Positions 8,360 through 16,815 of a stretch of 64,000 nt of DNA are shown here, one piece after another. Location of the stretch: the NCBI RefSeq assembly GCF_000184745.1, contig NC_014931.1, positions 6,200,001 to 6,264,000 on the forward strand, written 5' to 3'. This DNA is from Variovorax paradoxus EPS (lineage in GTDB: Bacteria; Pseudomonadota; Gammaproteobacteria; Burkholderiales; Burkholderiaceae_C). A model generated the notes under the pieces. The model saw nothing but the letters and a program-made list of their open reading frames with translations. It searched no databases and had not been told where the DNA came from. Both the position numbers and the translations under genes were made by a program. Each line of letters begins with the position of its first letter. The stretch's first letter is position 1.

Positions 8360-8484
8360 TTGTTCCCTCTCCCGCTTGCGGGAGAGGGTCAGGGTGAGGG
8401 CATCGGCCTTTGCACAGACACAGCCTCCGCCATCATCGCCGACCCTCACCCCAGCCCTCTCCCGCTTGCGGGAGAGGGAGCAAG
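8360..8484. repeat. REP/BIME-like paired inverted repeat, copy 2
   Basis: Same structure as the element at 3898: unit A at 8360-8400 and the inverted unit B at 8443-8484, each with the hairpin CTCCCGCTTGCGGGAG and a GGTGAGGG or CCCTCACC flank. The spacer between units (about 42 bases) is unrelated to that of copy 1. It fills the gap between the LivF-type gene and the PaaK-like ligase. Confidence 0.85.
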
Positions 8485-8512
8485 ACCGAACCGAAAGATA
8501 AAGGGTACGGAC

Positions 8513-9757
8513 ATGACCGACCACTACGACAAGCTAGAGATCCGTGACCCCGCCGAACGCGAGCGCGACCTGCTCGCCGCATTGCCGAAACAGATCGCGC
8601 AGGCGCAGACAGCCACGTCCGCGTTCAAGAAGATCCTCGACGGCGTGAAGCCCGCGGACATCACGACGCGCCAGGCGCTCGAGCAACTGCCGGTCACGCG
8701 CAAATCGGAATTGCTCGAGTTGCAGAAGCAACGCCGGGCCGACGATCCTTTCGGCGGCTTCGCATCGATCGTGCGCGGGCCTCGCATGCCGCGCGTGTTC
8801 GCGAGCCCCGGCACCATCTACGAACCCGAGGGCGAAGCGCGCGACTACTGGCGCACGGCGCGCGCGCTGCATGCGGCCGGCTTTCGGAGCGGCGACCTCA
8901 TCCACAACAGCTTCAGCTATCACATGACGCCGGCCGGCTCCATCATGGAAACCGGCGCGCACGCCCTGGGCTGCACCGTGTTCGCGGGCGGCACCGGCCA
9001 GACCGAGCAGCAGCTCGAAGCCATTGCCGACCTGAAGCCTGAAGGCTATGCGGGCACGCCGAGCTTCCTGAAGATATTGCTGGAGAAGGCCGAGGAGAAA
9101 GGCCAGAAGCTGCCCTTCACCAAGGCGCTCGTGTCCGGCGAAGCCTTTCCGCCGAGCCTGCACGACTGGATCGCCGCGCACGGCGTGAAGGGCACGCAGT
9201 GCTACGCCACGGCCGACCTCGGCCTCATCGCGTACGAGACCAGCGCACGCGAAGGCCTGGTGATCGACGAGGGCGTGCTGGTGGAGATCGTGCGCCCCGG
9301 CACGGGCGACCCGGTACCCGATGGCGAGGTGGGCGAGATCGTCGTCACCAGCTTCAACCCCGACTACCCACTGGTGCGCTTCGGCACCGGCGACCTCTCG
9401 GCCGTGCTCGCGGGCACCTGCCCCACCGGCCGCACCAACAAGCGCATCAAGGGCTGGATGGGTCGCGCCGACCAGACGACCAAGGTGCGTGGCATGTTCG
9501 TGCACCCGTCGCAGGTGGCGGAGATCGCGCGGCGCTTTCCGGAGATCCAGCGCGCGCGCCTTGTGGTGTCGGGCGAGATGGGCGACGACCAGATGACGTT
9601 CAAGCTCGAATGCGCAGGCGCGCCGGACGGGCTCGATGCGCGCATTGCCGATGCGGTGCGCGAGGTGACCAAGCTGCGCGGCACCATCGAGCTGGTGGCA
9701 CCGGGGACGCTGCCGAACGACGGCAAGGTGATCGAGGACGCGCGCAGCTACAAGTAG
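8513..9757 (+). CDS. PaaK-like (phenylacetate-CoA ligase family) AMP-binding protein
   Basis: A 414-residue member of the PaaK-type adenylate-forming family, slightly short of the usual 430 or so. YAGTPSFLKILLEKAEEKG and the C-terminal GWMGRADQTTKVRGMFVHP are family hallmarks. The canonical P-loop (SSGTTGKP) is not present; the aligned place reads FASPGTIYEPEG, so ATP binding may differ from true PaaK. ATG 8513 follows AAGGGTACGGAC; an in-frame codon at 8360 would read through the repeat element. It is the last gene of the transporter operon and probably acts on the imported acid. Its final 50 bases are duplicated at 16765. Confidence 0.85.
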   Translation: MTDHYDKLEIRDPAERERDLLAALPKQIAQAQTATSAFKKILDGVKPADITTRQALEQLPVTRKSELLELQKQRRADDPFGGFASIVRGPRMPRVFASPGTIYEPEGEARDYWRTARALHAAGFRSGDLIHNSFSYHMTPAGSIMETGAHALGCTVFAGGTGQTEQQLEAIADLKPEGYAGTPSFLKILLEKAEEKGQKLPFTKALVSGEAFPPSLHDWIAAHGVKGTQCYATADLGLIAYETSAREGLVIDEGVLVEIVRPGTGDPVPDGEVGEIVVTSFNPDYPLVRFGTGDLSAVLAGTCPTGRTNKRIKGWMGRADQTTKVRGMFVHPSQVAEIARRFPEIQRARLVVSGEMGDDQMTFKLECAGAPDGLDARIADAVREVTKLRGTIELVAPGTLPNDGKVIEDARSYK

Positions 9758-9758
9758 C
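9708..9758 (+). repeat. 51-bp direct repeat, left copy (3' end of ligase gene)
   Basis: The last 50 bases of the ligase gene plus one base, repeated at 16765-16815 with 49 of 51 positions identical (differences at 9740 and 9742). The two copies bracket the whole VgrG-Tle1 module. A further 17-bp match (9849-9865 with 16834-16850) lies downstream of each copy. Confidence 0.9.
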
Positions 9759-10000
9759 TACTGCACACACGGCTTTATCGCAATCACTGACTTGAGATCT
9801 GGTTGTTAGATGGACGCTGCCTCCGTTGGGCGTCATTGATCGCCTCATATCGCCGCCAGCGCCACATGATTGTGCAGTCCGTCACATCACCCGCTCTGCA
9901 ATAGTTGCCTGATTCTTTCCCTCCGTTTTTGGCGGCGGTGAGCTTCCCATAATCCGCGTCCCTGCATCTGATCGTGGGCGCGGGCTATGGGAGAGAACAC

Positions 10001-12574
10001 ATGTCCGCACACAGTGCTGCGCCAATGCGCACGCTCGACATCAGCAGCATCGCCATTCCGTTGATCCTGGGCCGTCCGGCATTGGAGCCGGTGCACCTTT
10101 CAGGGCACGAAGGGCTCAACAGCCTGTTCGAGTACGGGCTGCTGCTCAAGACGCCCGATGTCCTGAACCTTGGCGCCAGCGGTGCGATGGACTTCGATCT
10201 GGACAGCTTCATCGGGCGCGAGATCACTTGCTCGATCCAGCTCGACGGTGCGGGCCGGTTCCTTCCCGGCGCTTCGGGGGAGTCGGTCGACCACATCGGC
10301 GCAGGCGTGCGCCAGATCAACGCGCTCATCACAGACGCGGAAGTCTGGGGCGAAGAGGGACGGCACGTCCAGTACAGGCTCACGTTGCGCCCCTGGCTGT
10401 ACCGCGCAACCCTCACCACCAATTGCAGGATCTTCCAGAACAAGAATGTTGTTCAGATCCTCGATGAGCTTCTTTCCGACTACACCTTTCCTGTCGACAA
10501 GCGCCTCATCGAGACCTATCCGGAGCGCGACTACCAAGTCCAGTACAACGAGAGCGACTTCGAATTCTTCGAGCGCCTGTGCCAGGAGGTTGGTGTCAGT
10601 TATTTTTTTCGGCACAGCGAAGGCAAGCACCACCTGGTTCTCATCGACAACATGGGTGCATACAAGAAGAACGACAGCACGGCCTACCAGGAAGTCGAGT
10701 ACCACGCGCCCGGCTGGAAGGTGGATGCGGAGTACGTCAGCAGCTTTGTTCCGCACCACCACCTGACCAGCGGCAGGTACACCAGCCGCGAGTACGACTA
10801 CACACGCCCCCGGGCCGACCTGAGCCAGAGCCGCAAAGACCCGAGAGCGACGGGCCAGGCCGACGGCGAGGTGTACCAATGGCATGAAGGCAGTGCCGCC
10901 GGCAGCCACTACGCACAGCCCAGAGCCGGCAGTGCCGAGGCGAACGATCCCCACGGCGAAGGCGACCAGTTGGCGCTTCTTCGCATGGAGGCCCTGCGCA
11001 CCCATGGCGCCAGGGCGCGGGCCAGCGGTAATTTGCGCGGCATGGTGCCCGGTTGCAGTTTCGAGCTTCAGAAGCATCCACGCCGGAAAGCCAATGCCGA
11101 GTACCTGATCCTGGACACCCGCTTCCTGATCGAAGACGTCGCGCAGGACAGCCAGATCGGCGATGCGGCTCCCGATCGCAAGCAGCAATGGAAAGTGGAG
11201 GTCGACTTCACCGCGCATCCGATGATCGAGCCGCTGCGCCCAATCCCGAGCCGGGCAAAACCCTTCACCCGAGGCCCTCAATCCGCGCTGGTCGTGGGCC
11301 CCGCCGGCCAGAACATCTGGACCGATGCGTTGGGGCGCATCAAGGTGCAGTTCCCCTGGGACCGCATCGGCCAGAAGAACCAGCACAGCACCTGCTGGAT
11401 TCGAATGTCCAGCCCGTGGGCGGGCAACCAGTTGGGCGGTATCCAGCTCCCGCGCATCGGCCAGGAGGTCATCATCGACTTCATCGGCGGGGACCCGGAT
11501 CTGCCGATTTGCACGGGGCGGGCCTACAACCAAGCGAACCTGCCGCCGTGGGCGCTGCCGGGTCAGCAAGCGTTATCGGGTTTCAGGAGTCGCGAGCTGG
11601 CCGAGGAAGGTGGCAATAGCACAGCGGGGCGCAGCAACCACTTAGCGATGGACGACACGGCCGGAAAGATCCAGGTTCAGCTCAAGAGCGACCATCAGCA
11701 CAGTCAGTTGAGCCTTGGGCACATCACGCGAATCGAAGACAACGCGGGGCGCAAGGACGATCGGGGCGAAGGGTTTGAACTGCGCACGGACGGGCACGGT
11801 GTTCTGCGGGCACAAAACGGAATGCTCATCACCACCGAAGCGCGTGGCAATGCCGTACGCCATGTCAAGGACATGGGGGAGACCGTGCAGCGCCTGACGC
11901 TCGCGCGCGAACAGCATGAGAACCTGGCAGAAGCGGCCCAGCAGGCCAAGGCCCAAGACGACGGCGTGGACCAAAGCGATGTGGCGAGCGCGCTCAAGAC
12001 GCAGAACGACGTCATTCGTGGCCTCCACTCGGCAGACACCGGCACCTTTCCCGAATTGCAAGAGCCTCATCTGGTCTTGGCCAGTCCTGCAGGTATCGAA
12101 GTCACCACCGGCGGCAGCACCCACATTGCGAGCGAAGAACACATCGCGCTCACCAGCGGCAAGCACCTCAGCCTCAGCACCATGGGCAGCCTGTTGGCCA
12201 GCGCGAAGGAAGCCATTCGGCTGTTTGCCTTCAACGCGGGCATGCGGCTGGTGGCGGCCAATGCCGACATCGACATCACGGCACTGAAGAACAGCCTCAA
12301 TCTGCTGGCCAAGCTCAACATCACACTGACTGCCAACAAGATCACCATCACCGCGAAAGAAGAGGTGCAGATCAACGGCGGCACCAGCTACAGCCGTTGG
12401 AGCAGCGCGGGCATCGAGCATGGCACGCAGGGGCTCTGGCGCGAACACGCCAGCATCCACAGCACGGTGGGCCCCAAGAGCCTGCCTCTGCCGGACATCA
12501 AATTTCCGGAGCCCATCTGCAAGGAATGCCTGCGCAAGGCTTTGGCTGCCGGCGTACCTTTTGGAAAGCGCTGA
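10001..12574 (+). CDS. vgrG: Type VI secretion spike protein VgrG (copy 1)
   Basis: An 857-residue VgrG. The N-terminal gp27-like half includes LSGHEGLNSLFEYGLLLKT and ESDFEFFERLCQEVGVSYFF. The gp5 OB-fold comes next near 440-475 (WTDALGRIKVQFPWDR, HSTCWIRMSSPWAG). Then come the beta-helix and a DUF2345-type region (SPAGIEVTTGGSTHIAS). The protein ends in a short tail (PEPICKECLRKALAAGVPFGKR) without a large effector domain. ATG 10001 follows GGGAGAGAA; a GTG nine codons upstream is less likely. The region at about residues 85-105 holds an insertion absent from the second VgrG at 29999. The overlapping DUF4123 gene indicates it carries the downstream effector. Confidence 0.95.
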   Translation: MSAHSAAPMRTLDISSIAIPLILGRPALEPVHLSGHEGLNSLFEYGLLLKTPDVLNLGASGAMDFDLDSFIGREITCSIQLDGAGRFLPGASGESVDHIGAGVRQINALITDAEVWGEEGRHVQYRLTLRPWLYRATLTTNCRIFQNKNVVQILDELLSDYTFPVDKRLIETYPERDYQVQYNESDFEFFERLCQEVGVSYFFRHSEGKHHLVLIDNMGAYKKNDSTAYQEVEYHAPGWKVDAEYVSSFVPHHHLTSGRYTSREYDYTRPRADLSQSRKDPRATGQADGEVYQWHEGSAAGSHYAQPRAGSAEANDPHGEGDQLALLRMEALRTHGARARASGNLRGMVPGCSFELQKHPRRKANAEYLILDTRFLIEDVAQDSQIGDAAPDRKQQWKVEVDFTAHPMIEPLRPIPSRAKPFTRGPQSALVVGPAGQNIWTDALGRIKVQFPWDRIGQKNQHSTCWIRMSSPWAGNQLGGIQLPRIGQEVIIDFIGGDPDLPICTGRAYNQANLPPWALPGQQALSGFRSRELAEEGGNSTAGRSNHLAMDDTAGKIQVQLKSDHQHSQLSLGHITRIEDNAGRKDDRGEGFELRTDGHGVLRAQNGMLITTEARGNAVRHVKDMGETVQRLTLAREQHENLAEAAQQAKAQDDGVDQSDVASALKTQNDVIRGLHSADTGTFPELQEPHLVLASPAGIEVTTGGSTHIASEEHIALTSGKHLSLSTMGSLLASAKEAIRLFAFNAGMRLVAANADIDITALKNSLNLLAKLNITLTANKITITAKEEVQINGGTSYSRWSSAGIEHGTQGLWREHASIHSTVGPKSLPLPDIKFPEPICKECLRKALAAGVPFGKR

Positions 12575-13539
12575 TGAACCGCACCTACCTTCAAGACGAT
12601 CTTCCCTCGGCCACTCTGACTGCAGTAACGGCGTGGAGCGATGGCCTGGATGCGCAGGGGCAGACTTCCGACACACTGCAGGTGCTGGTGGACGGCGCGA
12701 TCCTGGAAAGCGACGGCCTCCAACAGATGCGCAGTGTCTATGGTCCCGCCGTCCATGCGTTCGATGGCACCCCACTGGCCGACTACGAAGAGCTGGGGCT
12801 TTTTCTGTGGCGCTGGCGTGAACTGCTCGCCATCGACGGACTCGAGACTTTGCGCAAAGCCGTGGCGGAAAAACCCTGCGTGAGCTTCGTGCGCAGTTCG
12901 ACAACCTTGCCCACGCTATGCGCCACGCTTGCATGGCTGGCCGCCGCAGAAACGTCGGATGGCATGCCGCTCTACCTGCGCATCGGCGATACACGCGTAC
13001 TCGGCAGCTTCTTGCCACATGTGCGGCCGGCACAGGAAGCGCGCTTGCACGCCGCGCTGCACGCGTGGGCCTGGCCCGGCCGGAACGGCCGCTTGCAAGG
13101 CATAGAGACAGAGGCTATGCCGACAGCGCAGTTAGCCGCGCCCACCCTGGTGCTGGACGACGCCCAATACGCGGCGCTGCTCGACGAGGCCGAAGCCGAC
13201 ATGCTGCACGCCGGCATGAAATCTGTGGAAGCTGGATGGACCGATGAGCGCAGCGGGTCTGAACTGCATCGATGGCTGAAGGCCATGTCGCAAAAAATGG
13301 GGGCACTGGGCATCCATCGTCAAAAAGACCAATGGGCCTTCGTCTCCCTCGCATTGCGCGCCCCGGACGGATTCGAGGCGCTGCCCGAGCTGGGAGAAAG
13401 CTGGTTGCGCGTGCGCAGCGGCACCGCAGCGCTGCACGATGAAATCTCTCGTTGGGATTCCGCCCAATGGCAAGCGCTCAAACGCCTTGCAACCGAGAAA
13501 GCGGCGGCGAGCGCGGCTCCATCCAAAGGATTCCGATGA
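12574..13539 (+). CDS. DUF4123-family T6SS effector adaptor/chaperone
   Basis: A 321-residue cytoplasmic protein. Its N-terminal half has the DUF4123 pattern: LQVLVDGAILESDGLQQM, then YGPAVHAFDGTPLADYEELGLFLWRW, and a LYLRIGDTRVL strand. DUF4123 proteins bind the VgrG tip and load a cognate effector. The start overlaps the VgrG stop (TGATG), and the stop overlaps the following lipoprotein start (ATGA), so VgrG, adaptor and lipoprotein form one translationally coupled unit. The C-terminal third (about 210-321) is helical and charged and may recognise the Tle1-type effector; that is inference. Confidence 0.85.
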   Translation: MNRTYLQDDLPSATLTAVTAWSDGLDAQGQTSDTLQVLVDGAILESDGLQQMRSVYGPAVHAFDGTPLADYEELGLFLWRWRELLAIDGLETLRKAVAEKPCVSFVRSSTTLPTLCATLAWLAAAETSDGMPLYLRIGDTRVLGSFLPHVRPAQEARLHAALHAWAWPGRNGRLQGIETEAMPTAQLAAPTLVLDDAQYAALLDEAEADMLHAGMKSVEAGWTDERSGSELHRWLKAMSQKMGALGIHRQKDQWAFVSLALRAPDGFEALPELGESWLRVRSGTAALHDEISRWDSAQWQALKRLATEKAAASAAPSKGFR

Positions 13540-14123
13540 TTCACCTGTACCGCGTCTTCGCATCGGCCTGCATGCTTCCATCCGCCATTTCGAAATTCCG
13601 GGGGATAGGCATTCGCTTGTTGTACCGATGGCTCGGTGCGTCTGTCATGTTGGCGGTCGCATTGGGTCTCGCCGCCTGCGAACCTTCGGTTGCGAAACCG
13701 ATGACTGTGGGTATCACGGGCTACAACTTCACGGCCGAGGGCGTGCAGGAGTACTACGTCAACGGCATGCGCGGCTCCAATCTGCCGCCGTATGGCGGTG
13801 GTGGATCGACGTCGTGCTGTGTATCGCTGCCCGCGAAGTGGACGCCGGAGCTCACGGTCAAGGTAAGTTGGACGATGGGCCATTGGACGACGCCCTACGA
13901 AAGTCGCAAGCATTTGTCCGTTGATGAGCAAATCAAATGCTGTTCCGCAGAACGCACTCTCAGCAAAGTTGTTCCCGTGGAACGCTATGAGGTGGGGGGA
14001 ATCGCTCAAGTGTTTTTCCTTCCCCAAGACGACATCAAGGTATGGGTCAGCCAGTACGACCTGGGCCACGAGAAACATATTTCGGGGATGCGCTACCCCA
14101 AGAAGCCCGACACCACCGAATAA
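13536..14123 (+). CDS. DUF3304 lipoprotein (copy 1), candidate Tle1 immunity protein
   Basis: A 195-residue protein with a type II signal sequence: basic LLYRWL, a hydrophobic run, and the lipobox LAAC with Cys at about residue 48. The leader is unusually long if the ATG at 13536 is used; that ATG overlaps the adaptor stop. A later start inside the leader is possible. The mature part has the DUF3304 core (VGITGYNFTAEGVQEYYVNG, GGGGSTSCCVSLPAKW, VKVSW). Periplasmic lipoproteins next to Tle-type phospholipases are often their immunity proteins, so immunity is the best guess, not shown. The neighbouring second copy is a close duplicate. Confidence 0.8.
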   Translation: MIHLYRVFASACMLPSAISKFRGIGIRLLYRWLGASVMLAVALGLAACEPSVAKPMTVGITGYNFTAEGVQEYYVNGMRGSNLPPYGGGGSTSCCVSLPAKWTPELTVKVSWTMGHWTTPYESRKHLSVDEQIKCCSAERTLSKVVPVERYEVGGIAQVFFLPQDDIKVWVSQYDLGHEKHISGMRYPKKPDTTE

Positions 14124-14146
14124 CACCGCAACAGGGAGAACCAACC

Positions 14147-14731
14147 ATGTCCGTCCAATCAATGCCCGTCGCCCTGCCCGGCGAGCGCCCCTTCGGGCCG
14201 ATCAGGCAAGGGGGAGCGGTTCGTCTTTACCGATGGCTCGCCATGTGCATCCTGTTAGCCGCCGGCCTGAGTCTTGCGGCTTGCAAGCCCACGGCTGCGA
14301 AGCCGATGACAGTGGGCATCACCGGCTACAACTTCACGGCCGAGGGCGTGCAGGAGTACTACGTCAACGGCATGCGCGGCTCCAATCTGCCACCTTATGG
14401 CGGTGGTGGATCGACGTCGTGCTGCGTGTCGCTGCCGGCGAAGTGGACGCCGGGACTTACGGTCAAGGTGAGTTGGACTATTGGAGATTGGAAAGTGCCC
14501 TATACGCAAATTGCAACCTTGTCGACACAGGAACAAATTGCGTGCTGTTGGACTGAACGCACTCTCAGCAAAGTTATTCCCGTGAAGCCCTACGGCGAAA
14601 AAGGCGGCAGGCTTCAGGTGTTTTTTCTGCCCAAGGACGAGATGCAGATATGGGTATCGGAAATGGGTCTATTGAGTCCGGAACACCCCTCGCGCATGGG
14701 CTACCCGAAAAAACCCAATATCACTGAATAG
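14147..14731 (+). CDS. DUF3304 lipoprotein (copy 2), candidate Tle1 immunity protein
   Basis: A 194-residue paralogue of the preceding gene. The lipobox is LAAC (SLAACKP), followed by the same DUF3304 core, nearly identical at DNA level from about 14320 to 14470; the C-terminal halves diverge. Its first residues (MSVQSMPVALPGERPF) do not resemble copy 1 but closely match the start of the downstream phospholipase, including the ribosome site AGGGAGAACC. The 5' end therefore seems to be recombined from, or donated to, the effector gene. Predicted outer-membrane-anchored periplasmic protein; probable second immunity protein. Confidence 0.8.
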   Translation: MSVQSMPVALPGERPFGPIRQGGAVRLYRWLAMCILLAAGLSLAACKPTAAKPMTVGITGYNFTAEGVQEYYVNGMRGSNLPPYGGGGSTSCCVSLPAKWTPGLTVKVSWTIGDWKVPYTQIATLSTQEQIACCWTERTLSKVIPVKPYGEKGGRLQVFFLPKDEMQIWVSEMGLLSPEHPSRMGYPKKPNITE

Positions 14732-14754
14732 CACAGCAATAGGGAGAACCAACT

Positions 14755-16710
14755 ATGTCCGTCCAATCAATGCCCGCCGCTCTACCTAGCGCACGACCAT
14801 TCAGTTTGATCGAGCAGATGCAGCGCATCGGCGCATCTGCTTGCGTCGACTACAAAGACAAGACAAACATGTGCTCTTCGATGATCCACGTGGGGATTTT
14901 TTTCGATGGCACAAACAACAACAAGAAGCGTGATCAGGAAAATGTCAAAGACCCCAACAAGCGCAGTCACAGCAATGTGGTGGTTCTGCACGATACCTTC
15001 AAGGATGCGCCTGACGAAGGCTACTACCGCTTCTACGTTCCGGGCGTTGGAACTCCTTTCGACGAGGTTGGCGAGAAGACCGAAACCCCTGACGGCAAGT
15101 CGATGGCCGCAGGGGGCGACGCACGCATCAACTGGGCCATGATTCAGTTGCTTAACGCGATGCACCAGGGGATTGTTCCCGGTAGATTGTTGATCGAGGA
15201 CGCAACAGCAGGGCGTGACGCCACCACGGCCCCCCTGCACGCCAGCCTGACAACCGGCAACCGACTGGAAGGCAAACGCGGTTACTTCATCGGTGGCACG
15301 TTAGGCAAGGTCAATCAACTGGAGAGGTTGCTCGGCAGCAAGGCCGCTGCGACACCGTCCAGAAAGCTGCTGCAGGTCAACGTCTCGGTATTTGGCTTTT
15401 CGCGCGGTGCGGCGCAGGCGCGGGCCTTTTGCCATTTCGTGCATCACATCATGCTCAAGAAGGGGCCGGCTGGCGGCTACACGTTGGCGGGTGTGCCGTT
15501 TCGCTTTCAATTTCTCGGACTGTTCGACTCCGTCGCCTCCGTAGGCATGGCCGACTCCTCGCCCTTCTGGCGCGGCCTGGGCGGCTGGGCCAACGGCACA
15601 CTGGACATCGTGCCCAGCGTGGAACGCACGGTGCACCTGTGCGCTGCGCATGAGATTCGCATCAACTTCCCGCTGTCGACCGGGCGCATCGGCGAGAAGC
15701 AGTACCCCGCCAACTGCATCGAGAAGGTCTACCCCGGCGCGCATTCGGATGTGGGCGGCGGCTATGACCCAGGATGCCAAGGCAAGGCAATCGACTCGCG
15801 CACCAAGCTGTTGTCGCAGATGCCGCTTCTGGACATGTACCGCGAGGCACAGCGCAGCATGGTGCCGCTGTTAAACATCGACGCGTTAAAAGCAAGTGGC
15901 AAAACTGCCCGGACGGCCGAAGATCTTGTGATCGACCCCACCTGCGAAAAACTCTTCAACGCCTACCGCGGATTCGCCACCGGTATCAACGGCACCGTCG
16001 AAGACCACTTGCACGGCCACGTCCAGCTGTATTGGCGCTGGCGTCTTCAGCACAAGGGCCAGATGCACAAGTTGCCTTCCTACGCGAAGGCCGTGCGGCA
16101 AGACCAGATCGACGTGTGGGAAAGCGACTCCGACTTTTCTTCGGACATTGCGAAGGCCCTTGAAATGAAGCAAGTCGCAGACCGACAGGCAAAGGCCAAT
16201 CCGCACGGACCCGACACTTCACGTCTCGATCAAGCCCAGCGCGACTTCCTGCGCGTGCGCAAGGAATATCTCCACCCGCCATCGACCAGGATGCCGAAGC
16301 TGGTCGACGATTTCTTCGACCAGATGCTGCACGACTCGCACGCATCCTTCTACATGGTGGGGCCGGTGACCGATTTCGACCGCAAGGAAAAGATTGCGCA
16401 GATCCAGCGCAAGGTGGACCTGATCGCCGCGAACATGGAGTGGCTCCGCACAGGCAACGGCACGGTGCGTCCTCAGACGAGCTACAACGAAGCCAGACCC
16501 TTGGCGTCGCTGTCGGATCTGGAGCGCCGAATTCATGAGCACCAGACCTCGCATCAGGGCGGATTTCCCGAGCTCACCGACAAGGATCGCGAGCAGCTGC
16601 TGGCCATGGAAAACCTAACGACCAGCGTCGGAGTGCGGGTGGTGACCAACAAGACGCGTCGCGAACTTGGTGGCCATGTGCGCTACAGGCGTGTCTTCGA
16701 CAAGAGTTGA
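14755..16710 (+). CDS. T6SS phospholipase effector, Tle1 type (DUF2235)
   Basis: A 651-residue predicted lipase of the DUF2235 alpha/beta-hydrolase family. FFDGTNNN lies at about 49-56, the nucleophile elbow GFSRG at about 214-218 (Ser 216), and HSDVGGGY, containing the catalytic Asp region, starts near residue 330. A later His such as those in VEDHLHGHVQLYW could complete the triad. There is no signal peptide, in line with delivery by VgrG. The long helical C-terminal part (430-651) may serve membrane contact or adaptor binding. Order VgrG, DUF4123, lipoproteins, Tle1 is a standard effector module. Its first 20 residues are shared with the DUF3304 copy 2 gene. Confidence 0.88.
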   Translation: MSVQSMPAALPSARPFSLIEQMQRIGASACVDYKDKTNMCSSMIHVGIFFDGTNNNKKRDQENVKDPNKRSHSNVVVLHDTFKDAPDEGYYRFYVPGVGTPFDEVGEKTETPDGKSMAAGGDARINWAMIQLLNAMHQGIVPGRLLIEDATAGRDATTAPLHASLTTGNRLEGKRGYFIGGTLGKVNQLERLLGSKAAATPSRKLLQVNVSVFGFSRGAAQARAFCHFVHHIMLKKGPAGGYTLAGVPFRFQFLGLFDSVASVGMADSSPFWRGLGGWANGTLDIVPSVERTVHLCAAHEIRINFPLSTGRIGEKQYPANCIEKVYPGAHSDVGGGYDPGCQGKAIDSRTKLLSQMPLLDMYREAQRSMVPLLNIDALKASGKTARTAEDLVIDPTCEKLFNAYRGFATGINGTVEDHLHGHVQLYWRWRLQHKGQMHKLPSYAKAVRQDQIDVWESDSDFSSDIAKALEMKQVADRQAKANPHGPDTSRLDQAQRDFLRVRKEYLHPPSTRMPKLVDDFFDQMLHDSHASFYMVGPVTDFDRKEKIAQIQRKVDLIAANMEWLRTGNGTVRPQTSYNEARPLASLSDLERRIHEHQTSHQGGFPELTDKDREQLLAMENLTTSVGVRVVTNKTRRELGGHVRYRRVFDKS

Positions 16711-16764
16711 CGCAACACTGGCGGCGCACGCACGCTGTGACAGATCGCGGCGATGGAACCGACG

Positions 16765-16815
16765 CGCTGCCGAACGACGGCAAGGTGATCGAGGACACTC
16801 GCAGCTACAAGTAGC
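16765..16815 (+). repeat. 51-bp direct repeat, right copy (ghost of ligase 3' end)
   Basis: Matches 9708-9758 at 49 of 51 positions. In frame it still encodes LPNDGKVIEDTRSYK and a stop, the C-terminus of the PaaK-like ligase, but nothing upstream resembles the ligase. It marks the right edge of the inserted T6SS module. Confidence 0.9.

Noticed and set aside
8350..10000. tRNA-associated attachment site as cause of the direct repeat
   Set aside because: No tRNA-like cloverleaf or integrase gene is found; the repeat is the 3' end of a protein-coding gene.
10001..16710. Prophage tail module instead of a T6SS cluster
   Set aside because: VgrG resembles phage tail proteins, but the DUF4123 adaptor, Tle1-type lipase and lipoproteins, and the absence of capsid, tail tube or lysis genes, fit T6SS cargo.
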